Below, piece after piece: positions 1-9,948 of a DNA stretch of 47,643 bases. The DNA comes from Porticoccaceae bacterium (lineage in GTDB: Bacteria > Pseudomonadota > Gammaproteobacteria > Pseudomonadales > GM7GCV1), in NCBI GenBank assembly GCA_018662305.1, contig JABJGI010000057.1, forward strand, positions 1-47,643. Direction: 5' to 3'. The notes beneath the pieces are model-generated. The model ran no database searches and was not told the origin of the DNA. It saw nothing but the letters and a program-made list of their open reading frames with translations. A program made the translations under genes and the position numbers. Numbering within the stretch: position 1 is the first letter of the stretch; each line of letters opens with the position of its first letter.

Positions 1-717
1 CATGGGGTGTCTCGCTCGGTCCAGAACGAAGCGAAGCGACGAAGCTTGCGCGTATTTGATGCGACCTGCCCCCTGGTTACCAAGGTTCATCTTGAGGTCT
101 CTCAGTTCAGTAAATCCGGCTCTGAATGCGTGCTTATCGGGCACCAGGGACACCCAGAGGTTGAAGGGACCATGGGCCAATACGACGACTCCGCCGGAGG
201 AAAAATCTATCTGGTAGAGGATGAAGCGGATGTTCAAAAGCTTGAAGTTCAAAATCCTGAAAACCTGTCCTTTGTCACCCAGACGACTCTGTCAATGGAT
301 GACACCAGCAGAGTTATTGATGCGCTAAAAGATCGGTTTCCTAATATTCGTGGGCCCCGCAAAGACGATATTTGCTATGCCACTCAAAACCGCCAAGACG
401 CCGTAAAGCAATTAGCTTTGGAGTCTGATTTGGTGTTGGTTGTCGGCTCGATTAACAGTTCCAATTCGAATCGCTTAAGAGAATTGGCTGAACGTTGTGG
501 ATCAGAGGCTTATCTAATTGATAGTGCTGAGGATATTCAGGCGGTTTGGCTAAACAATAAATCGAGTGTGGGTGTGACTGCTGGAGCTTCTGCGCCAGAG
601 ATCCTAGTGGAGCAAGTCATTCAATGTCTGAAAGATTTGGGTGCGTCAGACCCGGTAAATGCTAGCGGTATTGAAGAGAACGTCCATTTTTCTCTTCCAA
701 GGGAGCTACGTACCTAG
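1..717 (+). CDS. ispH: 4-hydroxy-3-methylbut-2-enyl diphosphate reductase (IspH/LytB), 5'-truncated by window
   Basis: Frame open from base 1: [33 protein letters not shown]...[15 protein letters not shown]...FVTQTTLS...[10 protein letters not shown]...[16 protein letters not shown], typical IspH blocks; stop at 715-717. Confidence 0.97.
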   Translation, partial: HGVSRSVQNEAKRRSLRVFDATCPLVTKVHLEVSQFSKSGSECVLIGHQGHPEVEGTMGQYDDSAGGKIYLVEDEADVQKLEVQNPENLSFVTQTTLSMDDTSRVIDALKDRFPNIRGPRKDDICYATQNRQDAVKQLALESDLVLVVGSINSSNSNRLRELAERCGSEAYLIDSAEDIQAVWLNNKSSVGVTAGASAPEILVEQVIQCLKDLGASDPVNASGIEENVHFSLPRELRT

Positions 718-748
718 CGAAGACTAAGAGTAGGTCTAGTTCTCTCGA

Positions 749-1153
749 TTAAGGCCAATTCCCGGTTTTTGCGCCTCGGCTGTTTAATGTGAGCTTGCCG
801 TCCGAGGCCTGCCCTCCCTGGGGTGTGGCGGTTAGCAAAACACATTGAGCTATGGTTGCACCGGCGCAGGCGGTCGCTGTGATCTTATAGTTTCCTTCTG
901 TGGAGGCAACCTCGCTCGAAGAGCTATACCCTAAATCCGTAAGATCTGAGGTGTAACTGATTTCATTGGAAAAATAGCGTTCCTGTGATGACATGATGCT
1001 AGTGAGCATCTGTATTCCGTCAGACCGTGTTCCCTTGACTACACTGTTTCGGTATTGAGGTAGTGCTACCGCCGCAAGTATTGCAATAATTGCGGCGACA
1101 ACCATTACTTCGAGTAGCGTAAAGCCTTTCGCTGATAGTCTAGCTGTCATCAT
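749..1153 (-). CDS. pilE: Type IV pilin-like protein, PilE family
   Basis: Prepilin motif KGFTLLEVMVVAAIIAILAAVALPQYRNSV; lies at the end of the minor pilin cluster next to ispH, as in Pseudomonas. Confidence 0.88.
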   Translation of the reverse strand: MMTARLSAKGFTLLEVMVVAAIIAILAAVALPQYRNSVVKGTRSDGIQMLTSIMSSQERYFSNEISYTSDLTDLGYSSSSEVASTEGNYKITATACAGATIAQCVLLTATPQGGQASDGKLTLNSRGAKTGNWP

Positions 1154-4100
1154 TGGGTTCTTCCTCTCTCCAGTACACCTTCTCTACCTGACGGTTGTCG
1201 CCGGCAGTACTACATTCTGTCGCAATACAGAGCACCGCGCCATCTTCCAGGAAGATAATTGTGCCTTCTGGGGCGATACCGGGACGAACGAGTTCAATAT
1301 AGTCAGGTGGATCTCCCGGTTCTCCTTCACCTCCCGGGTCATCTGGTGGGAGCAAATTCTGCCCACTGGCCAGATCTATACGATAGAGTCTGGACCCACC
1401 TATCAGGCCACCACTGCAGGCATCGGTATTTGTATTTCCGTCGGGAACATAGCTTGTATAAGTCACCGTATCCTGGAAGATTAGACCTGGACGGAGCATC
1501 TTCTCACCGTTCCCTCTAAGTGGAATGTAGTATCCGTCTGAGGCGTTAGTGTATTTGTCCGCCGGATCAGAACCTGAGCCACGAGGATTGTAAAGCTCAC
1601 TGATGGTCACTGTGTCGTAGTAAATTCCTCCCTCGACTTCGGGTGGGCCAAAGACGTCATCTTCGAAGAGCACAAATATGGCGTCATTCTGATCTGGGTC
1701 ACGAGGGCTAGCCATATACCCGGAGCCAAATACGAGATTGAAATATGGCTCCAAGCCGCGATCTCCCGTAAGTACAACGTCAGGCTGGTTGTAGAAACGT
1801 CTAAAGTCGGTACCTTCATTGAGTTCATAAATCACTCCACCGGTGGCAAAGTTCGAAGCACTAGAGGTGTCATCATTCATATCAAATCGGAAGACGTTGC
1901 CAGCGATATCCACTGCAAACATTACGTCCACGATTCCATCAGCATCTACATCAACTGGGTTGGGCGAGCCAGGGATACTGTGAGCCATATCTGATAGCCC
2001 CAAATTGTGCGTATGTGTGCCGCGCGTATCTGAGTTGCTGCCTACTGACCAGAGTAGCTCGCCGGACTGAGCATCTATCATATAAATGGCGTTGCCCAGG
2101 TCCCCAGATCCTAGAGTCGTTGCATCATCGTGTTTCGTATCATAACCACCGCTAAAAAAGAGAACGTCACGCTGATCACAGTTTCCACCGCTGCAGTTCC
2201 AATCAACGGTTGCTTTGATCATTCGAGACCAGCTTTGTCCGAGGTCATTAAACTCATCTACGCCGCCATTTATTTTCCATTTTAAAATGGGGTAGATGCC
2301 AGCGAGATTGCTCGGGTTGTAGTTTGAAACGTCAAAGGCGTAGTAATCGCGACCACCGCGGCGCATACCGGCGTATAGATTTACAAAATCACCATCGGCA
2401 GGTTCGATATCTTGATCGCTATCCGCACCGCTTTCTTGTACCCATAGGGAAATTTCACCGTCCATCCCGTAAACCTTGGGCTCGCTTGCATCACCTTCCT
2501 GAAAATACTTGATGTTTTTGATCAGGTCGTCTGGAATAAAAGACCAGAGCTCTTCGCCGGACGCACCATCAATAGCGTGGATGTAACCCATATTGGTTCC
2601 CACATAGAGGATATCGTAGGGGTTTTCTTGAGTACCCCCGTAAGTAACCAGGAAGGGGCGAGAGTGCAGGGCGTCCCCTACGAAATGGTTGGCGTCACTA
2701 TTAAGAGTGTCGCCATCGTCGTCGAATATATCCTCTCCCGCTCCCCAGAGAATTAAACTATTTCTCTCTGTATTCGTGGCGCTTTCTTCCAGACCCAGAA
2801 GCTCTCGAGTGATGGAGTCATTGGAGGTTGTAAATTGATAAGCTCCGCTACCGCCGGTGAGATTGGCATTTGAGGGGTTGTCGCCGAAGTAGGTATACAC
2901 GCGTCTGGTGTCCGGCATTTCGTCCCGAAATCCGCCGGCATCTACATTGTTTCCATCAACCGTATTTGACCAAATGTCTTGAGCGGTGTCGGCAAAGTAA
3001 CCTGTACTGGGGTCGATGGCTGGCTGATTGTTGGCATCGTAAATTGTTCCATCTGAACCGATTCGGAACTTTTTAACATTCCCTGTCCAGCGTGGAGAGT
3101 TATTTGGGCGAAATACAGCAAAGTAAATCTCATCTCTATGCTGAAGCTGGTTGAAGGCGTTCACAGAAATTGCGGGAGCCACAAAGGTTGATGAGTCGGA
3201 CAGAATATCTACCAGAATGCTGGTAAATGCTGAGCTCAGTTCAAAGGCGTTACTTACTGTGAAATATTGCCCCTGACCTTTATTTGCCGTGGTTTGTAGA
3301 AGAGGCAGATCGATATCAAAACCAATGGTATAGACTCGGGCAGTCTGTGTTCCAGAGACTCCATCTACACCGGTAGACATATCATGAGTGGCCATATGTT
3401 CGGCCAGTTCATCCAAACAGGAACCGGCAGAACTTGTAGAGGAGGCGCCGTCCACCGGGCAAGTTCCAACGCCAGCTAGATTGGAAATGGAGTTGTTTCT
3501 ATCGTTATCACTGGTTGGCTGACCGTCAGTCAAAAGAATAATGTTGTTTGACTGACATGAATTAACGATGGGTGAGTTGTAGCTTCCGCCACTCAGTGCA
3601 TCGGGGTCTGTGTTCGCTAGTGGAGCGAAATCTGGAGATTCACCCTGGAGGTATTTCATCATCTCCCATAGGCTTTCTGTCAAAGGCGTGCTGCCGCTCG
3701 CTGGCAAGGCGTTAACCGTTGTGGTGTATTTGTCTTTTACCGTTAAACCAGGAGAGTACTCGCTATCAATGTCTCGAATTTTTTCCAGAACATAGCCACC
3801 GCTGCCGCCATTCAGTCGAGCCAAACCAAGATTCATATTGCTCAAAGACGCAATGAGTTGGTTTGCTGAGGTTTGCATTAGATCCATTTTTTCCGTGCAC
3901 TGGTATGTCACGCCGTCGTCAACGAACTTTTGATCTCTGTTATCAAAGTCGTTGCAATAGTTATCGGCATTTCCTGTGGGTAGTGTTCCACTGCCGGGCT
4001 CGGGAGCGCCGAACAGGGCGACATAGTCGTGATAATTGGCTGTCATGAAGCTGCGCGTTTCAACGCTGTTCCAGTTTGTTTCGCTATTTCTACTACTGGT

Positions 4101-5087
4101 GTATCGAGGTTCCGTGCAATCGTTAGATCCACAGTTGCGTACATAGTCGTCTTCGGAATCGGCATCGATACCGTGATCACCACGATCACCGCGGCACTCC
4201 AAGACCCAGCCGCTATCATCCGTATTTTCTAGCGCTTCTGACCAGTTGGCTTCGGTAATTTCGACTTCAACTTCGGTTGTGACATCCTCACAGACCTCGA
4301 CGGTGCCAGCACCGCCGTAGGTGATTTCTAAATCGTAGTCAGAGTTATTAGTACCATTTCGACCACGAACACCCACATAGATTTGTTCCTCGCTGCCGCC
4401 AATAGAAATTGTGCAGGTCTCAGATGCATTTCTAATATCTCTCTCTCGACAGTCGTATCTATTTCCTGTTGGCTGAGAGCCTTCACGAACGTAAAGATGG
4501 ACACGATCATCTCTGCTATAGGTGGTGGCGGTGGCGACAAACTCCGTCCCCGCTCCAACCGTGTAGGGGCCGTAGTAGTGCCAATCGTTCGAATCTACTC
4601 GGCCATTTTCTTCAATCTCAACGACGGAACTTCCAACATCAACCTCCTCACATACCAATTCAGTTTCTTCAATGGTTTCAGTGGTTACGCTGCTCTGCCA
4701 TTGCAAAGCCCTGTCGGAATAAATTAGGAATGTTGGGTTGTCTACGAAGTAAGTTTCCATATCGTTACAGACAGATTGCTCGTAGGTCAGAGTAATATTC
4801 TGAAATTCGTAGTCTGTGTTGTAGACGTAGATTAAATCGTCGTTGGAGTCGCCATAGTCAACAGCTGGGTCGTACGCAAACCCGGTATCTTCGCTGGGCA
4901 CTTCAACAGCTATATAGCTACCCATACTGCCGGAGGTGTCCATTAAGAACATCACGTTTGGTTTAGCAGCATCGTCGAGTATATCCAAGCCAGTACTTAG
5001 ATAAATTTCGGTATCGTCAGCCAGAGTAAATGAGGAGGCTAGCAGACCGCACAAAATTAAGGGTTGGGGGTTGAGTCTGAAATTCAT
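1140..5087 (-). CDS. pilY1: PilY1-like type IV pilus tip/assembly protein with N-terminal vWA region and C-terminal beta-propeller
   Basis: Signal peptide; MIDAS-like VMFLMDTSGSMG; propeller repeats (YVGTNMGYIHAIDGASGEELWSFIP); Ca-loop-like DVDADGIVD; position in minor pilin operon. Confidence 0.93.
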   Translation of the reverse strand: MNFRLNPQPLILCGLLASSFTLADDTEIYLSTGLDILDDAAKPNVMFLMDTSGSMGSYIAVEVPSEDTGFAYDPAVDYGDSNDDLIYVYNTDYEFQNITLTYEQSVCNDMETYFVDNPTFLIYSDRALQWQSSVTTETIEETELVCEEVDVGSSVVEIEENGRVDSNDWHYYGPYTVGAGTEFVATATTYSRDDRVHLYVREGSQPTGNRYDCRERDIRNASETCTISIGGSEEQIYVGVRGRNGTNNSDYDLEITYGGAGTVEVCEDVTTEVEVEITEANWSEALENTDDSGWVLECRGDRGDHGIDADSEDDYVRNCGSNDCTEPRYTSSRNSETNWNSVETRSFMTANYHDYVALFGAPEPGSGTLPTGNADNYCNDFDNRDQKFVDDGVTYQCTEKMDLMQTSANQLIASLSNMNLGLARLNGGSGGYVLEKIRDIDSEYSPGLTVKDKYTTTVNALPASGSTPLTESLWEMMKYLQGESPDFAPLANTDPDALSGGSYNSPIVNSCQSNNIILLTDGQPTSDNDRNNSISNLAGVGTCPVDGASSTSSAGSCLDELAEHMATHDMSTGVDGVSGTQTARVYTIGFDIDLPLLQTTANKGQGQYFTVSNAFELSSAFTSILVDILSDSSTFVAPAISVNAFNQLQHRDEIYFAVFRPNNSPRWTGNVKKFRIGSDGTIYDANNQPAIDPSTGYFADTAQDIWSNTVDGNNVDAGGFRDEMPDTRRVYTYFGDNPSNANLTGGSGAYQFTTSNDSITRELLGLEESATNTERNSLILWGAGEDIFDDDGDTLNSDANHFVGDALHSRPFLVTYGGTQENPYDILYVGTNMGYIHAIDGASGEELWSFIPDDLIKNIKYFQEGDASEPKVYGMDGEISLWVQESGADSDQDIEPADGDFVNLYAGMRRGGRDYYAFDVSNYNPSNLAGIYPILKWKINGGVDEFNDLGQSWSRMIKATVDWNCSGGNCDQRDVLFFSGGYDTKHDDATTLGSGDLGNAIYMIDAQSGELLWSVGSNSDTRGTHTHNLGLSDMAHSIPGSPNPVDVDADGIVDVMFAVDIAGNVFRFDMNDDTSSASNFATGGVIYELNEGTDFRRFYNQPDVVLTGDRGLEPYFNLVFGSGYMASPRDPDQNDAIFVLFEDDVFGPPEVEGGIYYDTVTISELYNPRGSGSDPADKYTNASDGYYIPLRGNGEKMLRPGLIFQDTVTYTSYVPDGNTNTDACSGGLIGGSRLYRIDLASGQNLLPPDDPGGEGEPGDPPDYIELVRPGIAPEGTIIFLEDGAVLCIATECSTAGDNRQVEKVYWREEEPNDDS

Positions 5088-5089
5088 CG

Positions 5090-5446
5090 TTATTCCTCCA
5101 AATCAGCCGCCGAAAAAACGACGATTCGTAATGCATTTGTGCTGGTTGTCGAGTGATACACCATGGCCCGGTGGCCCTGCCACTGGGTCAATTGATATAT
5201 ATCCTGATTCTCGCCAAATGGCGTTGTAAGCAGAGTGTCGCGGTTATAATTCAGACTTTCCGGACAAAAATCGCAGTCGTGCCGAAAGTTGATGCTTCCT
5301 ACACCGCTCAGGTTCAGAGGAGTAATTTGTGTCATCACAGCCGATTCAATGGTGTCTTCTACATAAAGAAAATCCCAGGCTGAAACGCCACTTGCGAGTA
5401 ATAAGGTCAATCCGCAAGTCCCGATTTGTTTAACTAGATTTTTCAT
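5090..5446 (-). CDS. Small secreted protein of unknown function between pilX and pilY1
   Basis: 118 aa with N-terminal signal peptide (MKNLVKQIGTCGLTLLLASGVSAW) and CDFC motif; tightly packed in the minor pilin operon. Confidence 0.75.
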   Translation of the reverse strand: MKNLVKQIGTCGLTLLLASGVSAWDFLYVEDTIESAVMTQITPLNLSGVGSINFRHDCDFCPESLNYNRDTLLTTPFGENQDIYQLTQWQGHRAMVYHSTTSTNALRIVVFSAADLEE

Positions 5447-5457
5447 AGCTGATTACC

Positions 5458-5949
5458 TTAATTAGGCGCGATATAGGAGATGCCCTGTACCTGATCTGAT
5501 CTGGTACTGGTTCCTTCGAGCAGCGCATCGCTTTCGATTTCAAAAAAGAGTTCGCGAAAAGTTCCGACTTCGTTTCCCGTCCAGGATGTTCCCGATCGAA
5601 GATATTGCAGGGCGAGAGTTTGAGAAAAAGGATGATCAACAGTGCTTAGCAGAATTTCTTCAAAGTCAAACTCTCGCAGCCCCTCTGAATCGGTTAATGC
5701 ATCCAGAAGCGTGTTGGTATTGAAATTCAAGTTCATATCATCGATCTGAGCATTGATTTCGCTAAGAGCGGTGTTGTATGCCATTAGTCGAAGCTGGTTG
5801 TTGCGCACCATAGATGACTGCAGGCCAGAGTCAGTCATAGAGTTCACGCCGAGAAAAGTTAGGATGGTCAATATGACCAGACACACAATCAAGGTCGCCC
5901 CCGACTCTTTCGTCGAGCGCGCAGGGTTTCGGGGCTTAGATAGTTGCAT
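5458..5949 (-). CDS. pilX: Type IV pilus minor pilin PilX-like
   Basis: N-terminus STKESGATLIVCLVILTILTFLGVNSMTDSGLQSSMVRNNQ, typical of PilX; operon position. Confidence 0.85.
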   Translation of the reverse strand: MQLSKPRNPARSTKESGATLIVCLVILTILTFLGVNSMTDSGLQSSMVRNNQLRLMAYNTALSEINAQIDDMNLNFNTNTLLDALTDSEGLREFDFEEILLSTVDHPFSQTLALQYLRSGTSWTGNEVGTFRELFFEIESDALLEGTSTRSDQVQGISYIAPN

Positions 5950-6730
5950 TGTTAATCACCACCGTGGTCGAAAAGACTCGACGATTAAATGAGTCGGTAA
6001 GGCTGATTTCTGGCGCGTCAATCAACTCATAGGAGCGGGTATCTTCTACTGAATTGCCGTTCTCCAGCCCAGTACTGACAAGCACGGCCAATCGAATGGA
6101 AATAATTTCGTCCCAGTTGGCAGCGCTCATAGCATCCGCAGAAATGTAGCTAAGGACACCAGCGCTATTGATTCCGTAGAGAATTTGAAGATTGTCAATT
6201 CCGTCGATCAGAGGCTGCCCGGTTGCGTTCCAAGCATTTGCACTGACGTCGAATCCGCGACACATAAGGCTAGTGACTCCTTCAGCACTGGTATCTAGGT
6301 AGTACACATTTGCTACCTGGGCGGCTGCGCCCAGTGTGCTGCCAGTGCAATCCGTCTCAGTCCCATCGTCTGCAGGAGGGTCGTACCACACGGCGATACG
6401 ATCAGGGTCAGTATTCGCGCCGTTTGCCGTGCAGGGATCGAAAGCGCCACACGGGGTTGTGAGGAAATAGCCGGGTCTGGGGCCGTTGTTTGGATCGCCG
6501 TAACCTGCCATACGCATGTCATCGGTAATCATACTCAAAGCAAATCGACCATTTTCCTGAATTCTGCTGGCGGTTTCCGTGGCATTAAAAGAAGCGCTTG
6601 AGCCCACCAAGTACTGCATTGCTACGCTCATCATAGCGAGCCCAAGTGATACGGAAATTAACAGTTCAATCAGGGTATAACCAATCTGATGTCGAGGTGA
6701 AAATCGGCTTGAACGAGTTTTAATAATCAT
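5936..6730 (-). CDS. pilW: Type IV pilus minor pilin PilW-like
   Basis: RHQIGYTLIELLISVSLGLAMMSVAMQYLVGSSASFNATETASRIQENGRFALSMITDDMRMAGYGDP, typical PilW N-terminus. Confidence 0.9.
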   Translation of the reverse strand: MIIKTRSSRFSPRHQIGYTLIELLISVSLGLAMMSVAMQYLVGSSASFNATETASRIQENGRFALSMITDDMRMAGYGDPNNGPRPGYFLTTPCGAFDPCTANGANTDPDRIAVWYDPPADDGTETDCTGSTLGAAAQVANVYYLDTSAEGVTSLMCRGFDVSANAWNATGQPLIDGIDNLQILYGINSAGVLSYISADAMSAANWDEIISIRLAVLVSTGLENGNSVEDTRSYELIDAPEISLTDSFNRRVFSTTVVINNATI

Positions 6731-7344
6731 TAGGGCACAAACTCCAAGCTATATGATTCAAAAAGATATCCTGGTGCATCTGGTTCGGTGCAAGTGGGCA
6801 GAGCTGCGGAACCCTGGACTATCTCGAGCTGGTTGTCGCTGGAAGCAGCGCGAGATGTCCAGCATGCGTCTAGAGTTAAATTGGATCCAGAACTGCAGGC
6901 CAGTGCATCAGTTAAATCACGATCGTCACAGGCGAGGGAAATATCTGAATCAATAAGTACGTCTTCGGTGGCGTCTTCACCGTTACAAAGCACATCCCAC
7001 ACGTCGAAAGTTGCCATCTGTGTTGCGGTGCAGGCTGCTCCCGCAACAGCTCCACCATCCCAGTAGTCTGCACAGCGTGTGGGAGTGGCGTTGCATATGG
7101 CATCGTTGTTTACGGCGGCCATATAGGTATCAAGTTGATCATTGTTCGCACGGATACGGTCTGATAGTTCTTGGGTACGCCATAGAGCTACGGAGCGCTG
7201 GCCAGAATCAAAGCCTTCCTGAAGCGATCTTGTCTGCAAAGTAGCAAAACCGAGAAGGCCGACAGAGAAGATAAAGAGCGAGACCATGAGTTCGATCATG
7301 GAAACACCTAACTGTTTCTTGGTGAGGTAAATCATGGGGAGCAA
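6730..7344 (-). CDS. pilV: Type IV pilus minor pilin PilV-like
   Basis: KKQLGVSMIELMVSLFIFSVGLLGFATLQTRSLQEGFDSGQRSVALWRTQELSDRIRAN, typical PilV; overlaps pilW by one base. Confidence 0.9.
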   Translation of the reverse strand: MLPMIYLTKKQLGVSMIELMVSLFIFSVGLLGFATLQTRSLQEGFDSGQRSVALWRTQELSDRIRANNDQLDTYMAAVNNDAICNATPTRCADYWDGGAVAGAACTATQMATFDVWDVLCNGEDATEDVLIDSDISLACDDRDLTDALACSSGSNLTLDACWTSRAASSDNQLEIVQGSAALPTCTEPDAPGYLFESYSLEFVP

Positions 7345-7862
7345 TCCGTAACACCATCAGAGACAGATACACGGCCAACAACATTTATAGATATGGTTTG
7401 CCCGTTTGTGGTGTCGACGTTGCCACCAGAGAGTCGACAAATCTCGAGAGTGATTGTTTGACCCCCTTCGTCCAATCTGCCATCACCGGTAAAGCTAATG
7501 TAATTGTCAGCAGCGGCATTTCCCTTAATGCTTACCTGGCCTCCACTAAGGTCAACTTCTCGAATAAATTCGTCACCGTCTGATTCGCTATAGGGATCAT
7601 TTCCGCCGCCTGTGTCCATATAAATATTCGCTATTACTGCCCAATCCTGCGAAGTGGAAGTGGAGACAGTTACAGAATTATTTCGAGTGAGTGCTTCGCT
7701 GCGTGCTGAGCGGAGGACGGTGGCTAGCGAGCTGACGCGACTATTCATTTGGTTGTTGCTTACCCACGCGCTCATGGAGGGAAGTCCAGCGGCTACCAAT
7801 ATGAGCCCGATGGCTACCGTGACCATAACCTCTATCAGTGTTGCACCTTGGTTGTTGCGCAT
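7332..7862 (-). CDS. fimU: GspH/FimT/FimU family minor pilin
   Basis: NNQGATLIEVMVTVAIGLILVAAGLPSMSAWVSNNQMNSRVSSLATVLRSARSEALTRNNSVTV; first gene of the pilV-W-X group. Confidence 0.8.
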   Translation of the reverse strand: MRNNQGATLIEVMVTVAIGLILVAAGLPSMSAWVSNNQMNSRVSSLATVLRSARSEALTRNNSVTVSTSTSQDWAVIANIYMDTGGGNDPYSESDGDEFIREVDLSGGQVSIKGNAAADNYISFTGDGRLDEGGQTITLEICRLSGGNVDTTNGQTISINVVGRVSVSDGVTDCSP

Positions 7863-7978
7863 AAAAAGTTCGTGTGTATGTCGACCAAGCCATTTTCAGA
7901 GACTTGCGAGCATATTGACAATGACCAACTGATAAACGGCTCGTTTCGAGGGTTAAAAGGCTCTAAATATCTGCTTTT

Positions 7979-7994
7979 TGTGATTTTGTTCACG
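7979..7994 (-). promoter_or_regulatory. Candidate CRP/Vfr-type site upstream of the fimU-pilVWX-Y1-E cluster
   Basis: TGTGA-ttttgt-TCACG, 9 of 10 core bases of TGTGA-N6-TCACA, in the intergenic gap before fimU. Confidence 0.45.
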
Positions 7995-8027
7995 GAAGTT
8001 GTCGTTCCGCAATAACTTGCCGAGGTG

Positions 8028-8555
8028 TCAGGGACAACCGTGAGACTTATGGTCGACGCGGGTTCTTCCTGTTCTGGCTATCACAATCCTAAAGTTGTTT
8101 GGGCTGTCTTTGTCCATTAGGCAGTATCTCAGGGAGCCTGTGGTAGCAGTGGTGGAACCGTTCGGACGAAATCGGATATAGCGCCGATCTAATGTCCAAC
8201 TAAAACTCGCGTATTCCTGAATTTCATCCCAGACGAGAATTTCTTCCTCATCGGGATCGAGAACGGCATTTGAATTCGAGTCAATAAAAACACTTAACTT
8301 CGTTTCCCATTGGGAGCTGCAACTTGTGGAATTGTTGAGAGGACAAAGAGTAACAATTTGTTGTCTATAAAGTGCTCGGGCTCGAGCTGTCGCTAGTAGA
8401 GACTGCAATGATTTCTGAGTCGCACGGCTATCAAAGTACATTTTGTAGTTCTGTAGCTGTGGGATTGCAAAGCTGTTGAGTAAAGCGAGGATAGTCAGAC
8501 AGAGCAGTACCTCCAACAAGGAGGCGCCCGAACTACGGGGACGCGGTATTGGCAT
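8028..8555 (-). CDS. fimT: Second GspH/FimT family prepilin-like protein
   Basis: RSSGASLLEVLLCLTILALLNSFAIPQLQNYK...ARARALYRQQIVTLCPL. Confidence 0.78.
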   Translation of the reverse strand: MPIPRPRSSGASLLEVLLCLTILALLNSFAIPQLQNYKMYFDSRATQKSLQSLLATARARALYRQQIVTLCPLNNSTSCSSQWETKLSVFIDSNSNAVLDPDEEEILVWDEIQEYASFSWTLDRRYIRFRPNGSTTATTGSLRYCLMDKDSPNNFRIVIARTGRTRVDHKSHGCP

Positions 8556-8613
8556 AATATTCCCTCCATGGAATGAGCCAAAAAGTTAGCGAAATCCTTT
8601 CGCTAACTAAATA

Positions 8614-9948
8614 TTAGTCGCTGAGCTGATACTTGACCAGTTTGTATCTAAGTTGCCGTTCGCTGAGCCCTAACCTTTTTGCCGTCTCTTTGCGGTTCCA
8701 GTTTAGTTCTTCAAGCACATGCATCAGAATATCTCGTTCGACGGATGCCAGATGTCCTTCGAGATCCCGAATAGAGGAGTAATCTGTTGTTAAATCTGTC
8801 TCTTTAACGGTTTCGAAAACAAAGTTGAGATCATTGCCTGTGATCTCGCCACCGTCGCAAAGCGCAGCGGCGCGATGAATAATATTTTCCAGTTCCCGCA
8901 CGTTTCCAGGGAAGGGATATTGTTGCAGTTCTTCAATCGCCTCATCCGTCATACTAATATTATTTTGCTCGCTGGCGTTGTGTCGCTGCAGCAGGCTAAT
9001 ACAAATTCGGGGAATATCCTCTTTACGCTCACATAGTGGAGGTACTTCGATGCCAATAACGTTGAGCCGGTAGAAAAGATCTTGCCTGAAGCGGCCTTCC
9101 TGTACTTCGGTATCGAGATTTCTGTGCGTAGCGCTGAGAATTCTGACGTTAGTCGCTATTTCTTTTTGTCCTCCCACTGGCCGAATCGATTTTTCTTGAA
9201 TGGCCCGCAATAGCTTCACCTGCATGAGCAGAGGTAGATCCGCTATTTCGTCCAGAAAAAGGGTGCCGTTCTCAGCAGATTTAAACAGGCCTTCTTTGTC
9301 GGAAACTGCCCCGGTAAACGAGCCTTTAACATGACCGAAAAATTCACTTTCCATTAGTTCACTGGGGATTGCGCCGCAATTCACAGCGACAAAGGGGCCG
9401 GCCGATCTATTGCTTTTGGAGTGAATGGAGCGAGCGACCAATTCTTTTCCTGTGCCCGATTCTCCAGATATTAGAACGGGTGCCAGCGTTCGTGAGACTT
9501 TGTGGATGTATTCCTTCAATTGGAGCATCGGCGCTGACTTCCCGATCAGCATATCGGTCTCATTGTCCTGCAGAGGGTTCACCAATGCGTTGTCGAGCAT
9601 TGTTTTCAGGCGCTCGAGCCGGATGGGCTTGGCGAGGAAATCAAATGCGCCTACGCGCATGGCATCTACAGCGATATCGGTTGAATCGTAGGCCGTCATC
9701 ACTGCAATCTCTGCATCTGGACGAGCTTCTCTGAATTGCTGAACTATCTCCAACCCTGAACCGTCAGGAAGACGAATATCAGTTAAACAAAAATCCACCG
9801 GCTGTTCAGATTGAATGATTCTCAGTGCAGAATCTACATCCTCTGCAACCTGTGCCGCGTAGCCAAGTCGTTTTAGGCTGACGACCAAAAGTTCGCGAAT
9901 GTCTTTTTCATCGTCAACGATCAGTATGTTTTTTTCACTCATTCCCAA
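8614..9948 (-). CDS. pilR: Sigma-54-dependent response regulator, PilR family
   Basis: Receiver domain ([14 protein letters not shown]), AAA+ sigma-54 interaction domain ([21 protein letters not shown]-like [14 protein letters not shown]), C-terminal Fis-type HTH; adjacent to pilS-like kinase. Confidence 0.93.
   Translation of the reverse strand: MGMSEKNILIVDDEKDIRELLVVSLKRLGYAAQVAEDVDSALRIIQSEQPVDFCLTDIRLPDGSGLEIVQQFREARPDAEIAVMTAYDSTDIAVDAMRVGAFDFLAKPIRLERLKTMLDNALVNPLQDNETDMLIGKSAPMLQLKEYIHKVSRTLAPVLISGESGTGKELVARSIHSKSNRSAGPFVAVNCGAIPSELMESEFFGHVKGSFTGAVSDKEGLFKSAENGTLFLDEIADLPLLMQVKLLRAIQEKSIRPVGGQKEIATNVRILSATHRNLDTEVQEGRFRQDLFYRLNVIGIEVPPLCERKEDIPRICISLLQRHNASEQNNISMTDEAIEELQQYPFPGNVRELENIIHRAAALCDGGEITGNDLNFVFETVKETDLTTDYSSIRDLEGHLASVERDILMHVLEELNWNRKETAKRLGLSERQLRYKLVKYQLSD

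Noticed and set aside
4383-4727. 114-aa plus-strand ORF
   Set aside because: Antisense to pilY1 with low-complexity, unrelated-looking translation; shadow ORF.
7332-8555. Two adjacent GspH/FimT genes as a recent duplication
   Set aside because: The two proteins share little beyond the prepilin N-terminus; FimT and FimU are also adjacent in Pseudomonas, so this is ordinary.
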